Shown one piece after another: positions 37,107 to 43,930 of a stretch of 43,930 bases of DNA. Within the stretch, counting starts at the first letter, position 1. The number at the start of each line of letters is the position of its first letter. A program made the translations under genes and the position numbers. This DNA comes from Fibrobacter sp. (GTDB taxonomy: Bacteria; Fibrobacterota; Chitinivibrionia; Chitinivibrionales; Chitinispirillaceae): assembly GCA_012728995.1 (NCBI GenBank), contig JAAYEB010000083.1, positions 1 to 43,930 on the forward strand, written 5' to 3'. The notes under the pieces were generated by a model, which was not told the DNA's origin, searched no databases, and saw only the letters and a program-made list of their open reading frames with translations.

Positions 37107-38090
37107 ATGGGAATTTTTGATCTGGTTGGTCCCAATAAAGCTCTGTCTGTATTCGGAATAAAACTGGTCGGGTTTACAGCAGAAAATGCCGGAAAAGCAT
37201 TTCTTACTCTTTCCTTGCTGGTTTTTTTCTTGCTTTTGAGCTTTCTTTTGCGTCGGTTTGCCCGGTTGTTTATCAAAGGAAGAAAAGACGCCAGAACTTT
37301 GTTCTGGTCAAATCAGGCAATAAATATTACTATTACCTTTCTATTTTTGATTGGATTTCTTTCAGTCTGGTTTGATGATCCTGTGCGGCTTGCAACAGCG
37401 TTCGGGCTTATTTCAGCCGGACTTGCTTTCGCTCTTCAAAAAGTCGTTACAGCAATCGCAGGATACTTTATAATTCTCAGGGGAAGACTTTTTAATGTAG
37501 GCGACCGGATATCAATGGGGAATGTCCGGGGTGACGTGATAAGTTTATCATTTACTACTACATCGGTTATGGAAATGGGGCAGCCTCCGGCTGTTCAACA
37601 GGCAGACCCTGCAATGTGGGTCGAGGCTCGTCAGTATACAGGAAGAATCGTGACAATAACAAACGATAAAATATTTGATAATCCGATTTACAATTACACC
37701 CGCAGTTTCCCCTACCTGTGGGAAGAGATGCATTTTATGATAAAATACGGATCTGATAGAAAACTGGCTGAAGAGATCATACTGACTTCGGCTTATCAAC
37801 ATACAATACCAATAAGTAAAATAAGTAAACCGGATCTTCTTGAGCTTGAGCGCCGTTATCTTGTAAAACCATCACAGCTTGAACCTCGTGTCTATTACCG
37901 AATAACCGATAACTGGCTTGAACTTACACTCCGTTTTATAGCTTTGGACCATGAAATACGTGATCTTAAAGACCGGTTGAGCAGGGAAATTCTTGCCTCT
38001 TTTGAAAGCAATGGAATCTCAATCGCTTCCGCGACAATTGGTATTACAGGATTACCGGCAAAACCAGTTTGTGTTAAATTAAAAAAGTAA
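37107..38090 (+). CDS. MscS-family mechanosensitive channel
   Basis: An inner-membrane small-conductance mechanosensitive channel that would release solutes on osmotic downshock. Three hydrophobic segments are visible: LTLSLLVFFLLLSFLL, INITITFLFLIGFLSV and the pore-lining helix with ATAFGLISAGLAFALQKVVT followed by AIAGYFIIL. The beta domain begins with LFNVGDRISMGNVRGDVISL, the family's standard GDRI signature, and includes VTITNDKIFDNPIYNYTR. A mixed alpha/beta C-terminal domain follows. The 327-residue length is normal for a simple MscS. It has no ribosome-binding site of note and sits alone between two PEP-CTERM genes, so the link to them is probably positional only. Confidence 0.88.
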   Translation: MGIFDLVGPNKALSVFGIKLVGFTAENAGKAFLTLSLLVFFLLLSFLLRRFARLFIKGRKDARTLFWSNQAINITITFLFLIGFLSVWFDDPVRLATAFGLISAGLAFALQKVVTAIAGYFIILRGRLFNVGDRISMGNVRGDVISLSFTTTSVMEMGQPPAVQQADPAMWVEARQYTGRIVTITNDKIFDNPIYNYTRSFPYLWEEMHFMIKYGSDRKLAEEIILTSAYQHTIPISKISKPDLLELERRYLVKPSQLEPRVYYRITDNWLELTLRFIALDHEIRDLKDRLSREILASFESNGISIASATIGITGLPAKPVCVKLKK

Positions 38091-38091
38091 A

Positions 38092-38162
38092 ATACGAAGC
38101 ACGAAATACGAAACATGAAAATTCACCATTCATAATTCACCATTCATAATTCATAATTCGCA
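38092..38162. repeat. Short-word tandem tract
   Basis: Imperfect tandem words ACGAAATACGAAACATGAAA run into ATTCACCATTCATAATTC, repeated two to three times. The tract begins right at the stop of the channel gene and resembles the tract at 11284-11338, also directly behind a gene. Confidence 0.65.
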
Positions 38163-38263
38163 CCCTTTTCCAAACTACTGTAAACTTCTCCGACACCTTT
38201 ATGATATTCTTTATAACATCTGCATCCGGACCCTTCAATTTAGCTTTTTTTTGCAACTTTTTG

Positions 38264-38279
38264 TGGCATGTATTTTGCC
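38264..38279 (+). promoter_or_regulatory. Sigma-54-type -24/-12 promoter
   Basis: TGGCATGTATTTTGCC matches the consensus TGGCACG-N4-TTGC with exact GG-N10-GC spacing. It lies 42 bases before the ATG at 38321 and supports that start over the in-frame upstream ATG at 38201. Confidence 0.75.
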
Positions 38280-38320
38280 TAATCTACAACTCCAAAATTA
38301 AAATTAAAAAAGGAGTTTTA

Positions 38321-38944
38321 ATGAAACGTCTAATTTCCTCAGTGTTGGCTGTATTAGGGATAGTAGTTTATGCAGCAGCAGCACCCGTGTATTTTTCAGA
38401 TGATTCTTTTAGTGATATGCATGGTGAGAGTTCTTTTTATGATGAAACATCAGGTATTACTTTAAGTGCTGCACCATCATGCGCAACGCTTACGTGGAAT
38501 GATGAAGCTGGTGTTGGTATAAAATACGGAATCATTGATGAATCTGATGAAATTGATTATCCTGAAGTACTGACAATCTCATTCGATGACGAAGTGAATC
38601 TTGAGTCTATTTATATTAGTAAGCTTTTTCATGATGAATTTATTTTGGATTTGGGGTTCTTCAAACTTAAATTAGCCGAATGGGATGAAGAAGGTACATA
38701 CGAGCTTAACACTGGTGAAACAGTTGATTTCATTACTGCAAATGAAAATGGTGAGCTGGTTTTGGATATCAACAAAACAGCTAAAAGTATTAGTCTTTAT
38801 GCAAAAGATGAATGTATGTCTTTTATAACTAATGACTTCTCGGTCAAAGGCGTAAGTTACACATCAGTTCCAGAACCTGCTGTACTTTCCCTACTTGGAA
38901 TCAGTCTTCTTGGTCTGGGTTTCTTTCGTTCAAGAAAAAAATAA
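38321..38944 (+). CDS. Small PEP-CTERM surface protein
   Basis: A 207-residue secreted protein with a signal peptide (LISSVLAVLGIVVYAAAA) and a clean PEP-CTERM tail (VPEPAVLSLLGISLLGLGFF followed by RSRKK). The mature part is acidic and beta-rich (YPEVLTISFDDEVNLESIYI, then ELVLDINKTAKSISLYA), resembling single-domain surface-displayed beta sandwiches; I cannot name a domain. The ATG at 38321 is chosen because AGGAG lies five bases upstream, a signal peptide follows at once and the sigma-54-like promoter sits in between; the frame is open back to an ATG at 38201, which lies upstream of that promoter. A terminator follows, so the gene is probably transcribed alone. The ligand or partner is unknown. 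Confidence 0.83.
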   Translation: MKRLISSVLAVLGIVVYAAAAPVYFSDDSFSDMHGESSFYDETSGITLSAAPSCATLTWNDEAGVGIKYGIIDESDEIDYPEVLTISFDDEVNLESIYISKLFHDEFILDLGFFKLKLAEWDEEGTYELNTGETVDFITANENGELVLDINKTAKSISLYAKDECMSFITNDFSVKGVSYTSVPEPAVLSLLGISLLGLGFFRSRKK

Positions 38945-38969
38945 ACTCGAATTTTTTAGTTAATTTTTC

Positions 38970-39004
38970 AGGATATCAGTTTTTTAAATTGATATCCTTT
39001 TTTA
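38970..39004 (+). terminator. Rho-independent terminator
   Basis: AGGATATCA pairs with TGATATCCT (9 base pairs, 11-base loop) and runs directly into a T-tract, 26 bases after the small PEP-CTERM gene. Confidence 0.8.
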
Positions 39005-39063
39005 TTTGTATATTTCTATAAAATCAAATTGAATGCTACCAAAATTTATTTGAAGGCAACCCT

Positions 39064-39165
39064 AACTGCAACCAGTTCTCGTGCTTACCCGATATAAATC
39101 GGAATTTGATCATTATATTTTTATTATACCAATTACTTCTGGTTAACCCGCAACCCGAATCCTTG
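39064..39165 (+). repeat. Dispersed repeat, copy A (internally deleted)
   Basis: It reads AACTGCAACCAGTTCTCGTGC, CCCGATATAAATCGGAATTTG, ATTATACC, then GGTTAACCCGCAACCCGAATCC. It carries both ends of the repeat but lacks the GCAGCAGCA and CCGAGCA middle part. Confidence 0.6.
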
Positions 39166-39341
39166 GTGAATTGAGGTGATCAGCGTTCAGTAATCAAATA
39201 AACAATGGAATTAATGCAAAAGGAGACTTGGGGGAAAGTCAATGAAAATCACAATTCCCAATAGAAAATTTTCTGTGCCGTTGATTATACCTGATTGGAA
39301 TAAATAAACCATGATGGATATTTATTAGGGCGGGAATCTTA

Positions 39342-39540
39342 TACTGCAACCAAACTTCGTGCGTGACCCGATGTAAAATCGGGATTTGACCATTATAGTC
39401 ATTAGCTGTACCCCGGACGTGTTAGTCGGGACTTGATTATTGTAGTCTTAATTGTACCAGCAACAGCAGCAGCAACGACTACAAGAAGCGAAGGCACAAC
39501 CGAGCATGTAAATTCTCGTTAATCCGCAATCCGTATCTTT
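39342..39540 (+). repeat. Dispersed repeat, copies B1 and B2 in tandem
   Basis: B1 (39342-39411) has ACTGCAACCAAACTTCGTGC, CCCGATGTAAAATCGGGATT and CTGTACC. B2 (39412-39540) has GTCGGGACTTGATTATTGTA, ATTGTACC, GCAACAGCAGCAGCAACG, CACAACCGAGCATGTAAA and GTTAATCCGCAATCCG. B2 matches the inverted copy at 35350-35470. Confidence 0.7.
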
Positions 39541-39614
39541 TTCTAATTGATTATAAAAACTTTAAACAGCAATGAGCTTTTTGCATTTACGGTAAAGGTT
39601 ATTGTAAGGTAATC

Positions 39615-39690
39615 CTTACTGCAACCAGACTTGTGCGTGACCCCAAACGGATGTCAGGAACTGCAATAAGGGTGCCCGGGGTGCACGCAA
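39615..39690 (+). repeat. Dispersed repeat, partial copy C
   Basis: It shares the left end, TTACTGCAACCAGACTTGTG followed by CGTGACCC, with copies A and B1 and then diverges. Confidence 0.5.
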
Positions 39691-39913
39691 ACAGAAACCT
39701 TCAGCCCCATATTATCTATCCTTTTTATATTTTTAAAATTATTACTATCGCAGGTTATTATTGTTTTTATCCGTCCATCTATTATAGAATTTTATCATAC
39801 AACAAATATTAAAGTATATTAAATTTTGTATATATTACTCTTTTTAATTTCAATCTTTTTGAATAGATTATTCGCATTGCACAATTTTCAGGCTTAACGT
39901 TTTTTCAGTGAAT

Positions 39914-42900
39914 ATGAAAACTTTTTGTTTAATACGCCTTTACTTTTCAGGGATAATTATTTCTGTTATCCTGACCGCAAACGCTTATCCCTTTTCAGGA
40001 CTGTCCAAAGGTGATTCTTTCAGCCTGTTCTCATGGACCAGAAAAAAATCTGATGAGTTCAATTACGGGTACAACATATCCTCCAAAATTGATACTGTTT
40101 TCAATAATAGTGATTTAACAGAAATCAAAGCCAGTATTTTTGTAGAAAATCTTCCCAAATGGACAGAACTCTTCCCAAACTCTAAAAAGAACTTCAACAT
40201 TACCATTTCTAATTCGATTCCACAGAATATCATAAGGTGCTCTCCAAATTATGAAAACTGTCCATGGCTTAAAACTCTGGAATTTATTACGAATAATAAA
40301 ACCCACAATATTCAGTTCTTGTTCCCACTCCCTGAAACAGAAAACACATACAAACAATATGACTATTTTACTGTAGAGGTTAATGATTCCATTCACCTGC
40401 AGTTTCAGGGTGTTAATGACTCAATCTTTATGGGAAGTCTGTTGAACAACGAAAGACGAAACGAACCGGACAAGTGGCTTATAGCCAAAGGCGCAATAAT
40501 GGTTCTCGTGTCCGATAATTCCCCCCTGAAAATCAAAAATATCGAATTGTTCGATTCTCTAAACCTGGTCAGCGAATATCTCGGATACAACCTCTCGGAA
40601 CTAAACTCCACCTGTGATTACTACGGACTGGATTTTCTGGAATCATCCGAATCTTATTTTATCAATGTTTCGAATATCAGAATTCCTGATGAAACTGTGT
40701 TACAGGCAGAATCTCTATATACAATCAGCTGGGAACTTGAAAATGTAGAAAGTGTAGAGTCCTGTTCCCTTTTTGTCCGATCAGATAACAATACCAACTG
40801 GACCTTTATTACCAAAACTATCGGTAATATTTCACAATACAGCTGGCTTGTTCCCAATTCAATAAATGATTCATGTAAATTTCTTGTACGCGCAGTCGGA
40901 AAAAACGGACAACTCGCCCAGGATTCTTCAAGAACCTGTCCAGTTACAAATATCTCTGACTTCAAGCTTGTTGCCAGTAGCATTGATAACTCTTCAGCCC
41001 TGATCCGGTGGTATCCACAATTTCTGGATACATCTGATGCAGTCTCTCTTGTTATCGCATACAGCTCCCAAAACCGTTTTTCTTCATATCCTGCATCAAA
41101 TACCGATACTAACCACTATGATTTTACAACCAGTTCCGATACAATCAAAAACCTCGAAACCGAAACTTTTTACTATTTTGGTGCATTTCTTTCACTAAAA
41201 AACGGCGATTATACCCCTTGCGGGCCCCTTGGATTCGACTCAATTTCAACAATCGATACAATACCCCCTGTAAACACATTCAAATTAAATTCATCAACAG
41301 AACCCCAGAATATCACCCTGAATTGGGAAAGCATTCATCCTGTTCCCGAAGATGTCTACAAAATTGGCATTTTCATGTGTGATTTTCGATATCCGATAGA
41401 TTATAACGACAATTCAGATACACTCCTTGGAACTTTTTCACCTGCAGATTCTTCTCTGACATTAAATAAATTGGCTACTGGTAAAGAATACTTTTTTGCA
41501 TTAATGGTTTCGGATTCATCAGGTAACTGGTCAAAACCGGACAGCCTGTCCAGGACAAAAGCACGCTTTACCGGTTTAAGCCTGGCCGAATTACAAGTAG
41601 CAGAAATCACCCCTGAAAACACGCAGTCTCTTTTCAGTGATTCTTTACGTATATGGACAACTTCACAGTTCTCATTTACCGACACAATTGATTACTGGAA
41701 TGGACCCCAAAAAGGTTTTATAAGCATAAGCCCAGGTTTTTTGTTTCGAAACGGGAATCAAATCGACAATCCATTGTGGGTTCAGACACCCTTTCCACAA
41801 AAACTTGAATCTGATCTGGTATCACACATACGCCTTTTCCGGTATGATATTTATGAAGACGGGTGGTTGGCTGTTTATGATTCCATAAAAATTGACACGG
41901 AAAACAACCTTGTTTCTGCCAGAAACACCTCTTTTGACTGTCCTTTTGTTTTCATGATCGATACTTCAGCCCCTCAAATCAGTCTGCTGTCCGGAAGGCA
42001 ACAGGCAGTTTCAAGCAATCAGAGAGTTATTGATACAATAGAAATCACCGATAATATTAAGAACTTTAACTTGAAATTTACTGCAAGCCCTGGCAGTGAA
42101 TCACCCTGGGAGATGCCTCTCAATATTTCAATAATCGAAAACAACGGAAACAAGCAAAAAGTACGGCTGTTATTACCTCCGGGTGTTGCCGATGAATGCA
42201 GCGGATTAAGATCTTATTTCCAGGTAACTGATAACACAAACGAATCTGTTCTGAATTTAAGCCTGCCTGTCAAAAGAGAAAAGTTGAATTGCGATAATGT
42301 TTTTACCGAAACACAAAAATGGACTCCCCTTGTTATTAGTGCTACACCAGATAATCCAGAAATTGAATCTATAATGAACCTTTCCTTTGGAATCAAGAAC
42401 TGGTCATACGATAAAAATGAAATGCGAATTATCAAATGGATACCTGGACATTCCAAAGCCTTTGATGGCGGTTGGGTTGAGTATGACTCAAGACTTGATT
42501 CTCTTTTCAGGTTTACACCCGGATCTTTTTTCTGGATAAAAACGGATCGCCGGTTCAGTATAGATTATGGCTCTGCGCAGGTGGCTCAATTAGTCGATAC
42601 CACTGTCATAAATCTGAAAGCAAATGAATGGACCGATTTTTCCAGTCCTTTTCCATTCGATATAAATATTGATAATATTATTCAAACAAGTAATACCAAA
42701 AACTCTTCAAATTCAGCAGATTTAATCGAAATCTATTCTTGGGAAAATTCGAAAAACAGTTATCAGACTAACCCGGTATATCTTGAAGCCATGCCGGGGC
42801 TTGATGAAAAAAATGAACCTATAGAAGGATTTAAACCTTATACTATCTATAATCCTTCAAAAAAAGCTGTTTCGATTTATATTCCACCAGTATCTGCATC

Positions 42901-43687
42901 AATTTCTTCCGCTGAAAATGAAAAAACTGCTCTTTCCAAAAAAAAGTCGCCCATATCAAAACGATGGAGCTTTCGGATTAATTCATGGGTAAACGACAAT
43001 ACAGCTCTTCCACCTGTATACTGCGGACACAATGGTCTTTTGTCAAAAGACATCCGTTATAGTCTTTCACCTGCTTTTTCAAAACAACGGGTATCTGTTT
43101 ATGATAACTCGAAAAACGATAAATGGGGCAGCATTGTATCATCACAGGACTCAGTTGATGGAAACTTTTATGAACTGCTTTTTGAAAACCGGTCTTCTTC
43201 ACCTGTTACAATCAAAGCAGCTGTTGGCAAGACTTTCGGAATTGAACAGTCCCAAAAATTGCAATGGTTTGACATGGACAATAACAGGTGGGTTGATTCG
43301 AAAGACACTATTGGGATTACATTAAAACCCAATCAAAATCAGGTACAGATTATTGCGATTGGAGATGAGCAGTTTTTCAGGGATCTTGGTTTAAGGATAC
43401 AAAAGAGCATTCTTTCGCTGAAATCTGTTTACCCAAATCCTTTTGGACGAATTTTTACAGTTCAGTTTTCATTACCTTACCAGACTCGAAAACTTTCTTT
43501 TATATTGTTTAATATTCGGGGTCAGGTTATCTGGAAAAAGGAGCTGCACAATTTTCGTCCCGGAGTCTCGCATCTTAAAATTGATGAAAAAGTGTCGGCA
43601 GGCGCTTATGTTTTGCAAATGAAAGCGCTGGTTGAAGGTGCATCATCACCAAAGGTTTTTAACAGGGTGGTCATGTGTACAAAATAG
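39914..43687 (+). CDS. Large secreted multi-domain protein with Fn3-like repeats and Por-like C-terminus
   Basis: A ~1257-residue exported protein. A signal peptide (LIRLYFSGIIISVILTANA) opens it. Residues ~250-550 hold about three fibronectin-III/Ig-like sandwiches, e.g. YTISWELENVESVESCSLFV, SSALIRWYPQF and ITLNWESIHPVPEDVYKIGI. The middle (~550-1150) is Ser/Asn-rich and beta-rich, with YYQV-type strands but no domain I can name; Trp-rich pieces such as WSYDKNEMRIIKWIPGH occur. The last ~95 residues (SVYPNPFGRIFTVQFSLPYQ, then LFNIRGQVIW and AGAYVLQM) are a FlgD-Ig/type IX-secretion-like C-terminal domain. An ATG at 39914 is preferred over a GTG six bases before it; neither has a good ribosome-binding site. 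The next gene overlaps its stop. The substrate or partner is unknown. Confidence 0.8.
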   Translation: MKTFCLIRLYFSGIIISVILTANAYPFSGLSKGDSFSLFSWTRKKSDEFNYGYNISSKIDTVFNNSDLTEIKASIFVENLPKWTELFPNSKKNFNITISNSIPQNIIRCSPNYENCPWLKTLEFITNNKTHNIQFLFPLPETENTYKQYDYFTVEVNDSIHLQFQGVNDSIFMGSLLNNERRNEPDKWLIAKGAIMVLVSDNSPLKIKNIELFDSLNLVSEYLGYNLSELNSTCDYYGLDFLESSESYFINVSNIRIPDETVLQAESLYTISWELENVESVESCSLFVRSDNNTNWTFITKTIGNISQYSWLVPNSINDSCKFLVRAVGKNGQLAQDSSRTCPVTNISDFKLVASSIDNSSALIRWYPQFLDTSDAVSLVIAYSSQNRFSSYPASNTDTNHYDFTTSSDTIKNLETETFYYFGAFLSLKNGDYTPCGPLGFDSISTIDTIPPVNTFKLNSSTEPQNITLNWESIHPVPEDVYKIGIFMCDFRYPIDYNDNSDTLLGTFSPADSSLTLNKLATGKEYFFALMVSDSSGNWSKPDSLSRTKARFTGLSLAELQVAEITPENTQSLFSDSLRIWTTSQFSFTDTIDYWNGPQKGFISISPGFLFRNGNQIDNPLWVQTPFPQKLESDLVSHIRLFRYDIYEDGWLAVYDSIKIDTENNLVSARNTSFDCPFVFMIDTSAPQISLLSGRQQAVSSNQRVIDTIEITDNIKNFNLKFTASPGSESPWEMPLNISIIENNGNKQKVRLLLPPGVADECSGLRSYFQVTDNTNESVLNLSLPVKREKLNCDNVFTETQKWTPLVISATPDNPEIESIMNLSFGIKNWSYDKNEMRIIKWIPGHSKAFDGGWVEYDSRLDSLFRFTPGSFFWIKTDRRFSIDYGSAQVAQLVDTTVINLKANEWTDFSSPFPFDINIDNIIQTSNTKNSSNSADLIEIYSWENSKNSYQTNPVYLEAMPGLDEKNEPIEGFKPYTIYNPSKKAVSIYIPPVSASISSAENEKTALSKKKSPISKRWSFRINSWVNDNTALPPVYCGHNGLLSKDIRYSLSPAFSKQRVSVYDNSKNDKWGSIVSSQDSVDGNFYELLFENRSSSPVTIKAAVGKTFGIEQSQKLQWFDMDNNRWVDSKDTIGITLKPNQNQVQIIAIGDEQFFRDLGLRIQKSILSLKSVYPNPFGRIFTVQFSLPYQTRKLSFILFNIRGQVIWKKELHNFRPGVSHLKIDEKVSAGAYVLQMKALVEGASSPKVFNRVVMCTK

Positions 43688-43930
43688 ATTCATGTTTTAA
43701 AAACCTTTTCTGTTCAAGATATGGAAAGTTTGCCGGTTTTGCTTCAGTATTAATAAAAGCATTGACTTTTAGCTTTATATGCTGTTTTTCTGAAATCCTG
43801 TCTCAGGATACAAAACCGGTAATTGGAGTTCTTGGTCTTGACAACAGCAGTGGCGGCATAAGTGACAATATGACAAGTGCTATATGTGATTCGATATCTT
43901 CATTAATTGAACAGTCTGATAACTATCTGG
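43675..43930 (+). CDS. Start of an exported protein (3' truncated), CsgG/TolB-like N-terminus
   Basis: The frame opens with GTG at 43675, overlapping the stop of the previous gene by 13 bases, and runs off the window end, so the two genes are probably translationally coupled. AGGGTGG lies about four bases before the GTG. About 40 residues in there is a hydrophobic export segment (FASVLIKALTFSFICCFS), then PVIGVLGLDNSSGGISDNMT followed by SAICDSISSLI. A strand of the form IGVLGLDN followed by a helix is seen in CsgG-, FlgO- and TolB-N-like periplasmic proteins, but only 85 residues are visible, so this is a suggestion. Confidence 0.6.
   Translation, partial: MYKIDSCFKNLFCSRYGKFAGFASVLIKALTFSFICCFSEILSQDTKPVIGVLGLDNSSGGISDNMTSAICDSISSLIEQSDNYL

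Larger units (their letters stand above)
38945..39907. other. Long intergenic region with repeats
   Basis: About 960 bases without a believable gene. It starts with a terminator and holds three groups of the dispersed repeat (39064-39165, 39342-39540, 39615-39690). The last ~200 bases are AT-rich and must carry the promoter of the large secreted protein, but I see no clear -35/-10 or sigma-54 element. Confidence 0.6.

Noticed and set aside
38201-38320. Upstream in-frame extension of the small PEP-CTERM gene
   Set aside because: The later ATG at 38321 has a good ribosome-binding site and an immediate signal peptide, and the promoter lies inside the extension.
1-43930. CRISPR arrays, tRNA or rRNA genes
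   Set aside because: No regularly spaced direct repeats and no tRNA- or rRNA-like sequence were found on reading both strands.

Overview
The window is a chromosomal stretch of a Gram-negative bacterium. Three secreted proteins end in PEP-CTERM (exosortase) tails, and two others end in Por/FlgD-like C-terminal domains of the type IX secretion kind. That mix points to the FCB side of the tree; Fibrobacterota-like lineages are a guess, since no rRNA or marker gene is present. The flanks are visibly AT-rich, while the large synthetase genes (about 12.3-27.5 kb) are more GC-rich.

Layout. (1) 1-5.4 kb: a polysaccharide locus with a 5'-truncated Wzx/TuaB-type flippase, a glycosyltransferase, a decayed IS701-family transposase, a nitroreductase-fold protein and an acyltransferase-3 membrane protein. 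(2) 5.6-12.1 kb: a small lipoprotein-like gene, a radical SAM/SPASM protein, a secreted protein of unknown function, a FemAB-like acyltransferase, a DUF218 (YdcF/ElyC/SanA) protein and a divergent flavin-reductase-like gene. (3) 12.3-27.5 kb: three co-directional genes for a hybrid NRPS/PKS line: C-A-PCP-KS-AT-ACP, then C-A-PCP, then A-PCP-KS-AT-carrier-TE. (4) 27.5-28.2 kb: a broken, inverted DUF218 paralogue. (5) 28.5-33.4 kb: a second flippase and three glycosyltransferases. (6) 33.6-38.9 kb: three PEP-CTERM proteins and an MscS-type channel. (7) 39.0-39.7 kb: a dispersed intergenic repeat, then a 1.26-kb-residue-class secreted protein with Fn3-like domains and the start of another secreted protein.

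How it may work together. Flippases, glycosyltransferases, FemAB-like and DUF218 genes next to PEP-CTERM substrates fit an exopolysaccharide/exosortase locus, although no exosortase is in the window. The NRPS/PKS genes sit inside it. Hand-read specificity codes suggest an unassigned residue plus malonate, then Gly, then Ser plus malonate.

Most notable points: the third synthetase begins with only the tail of a condensation domain; its thioesterase has Cys for the nucleophilic Ser and no His at the usual triad position; each PEP-CTERM gene has a sigma-54-like -24/-12 element just upstream; and a DUF218 gene lies on each side of the synthetase block, one intact and one broken. All domain calls and alignments were made by eye; no database search or computation was run.
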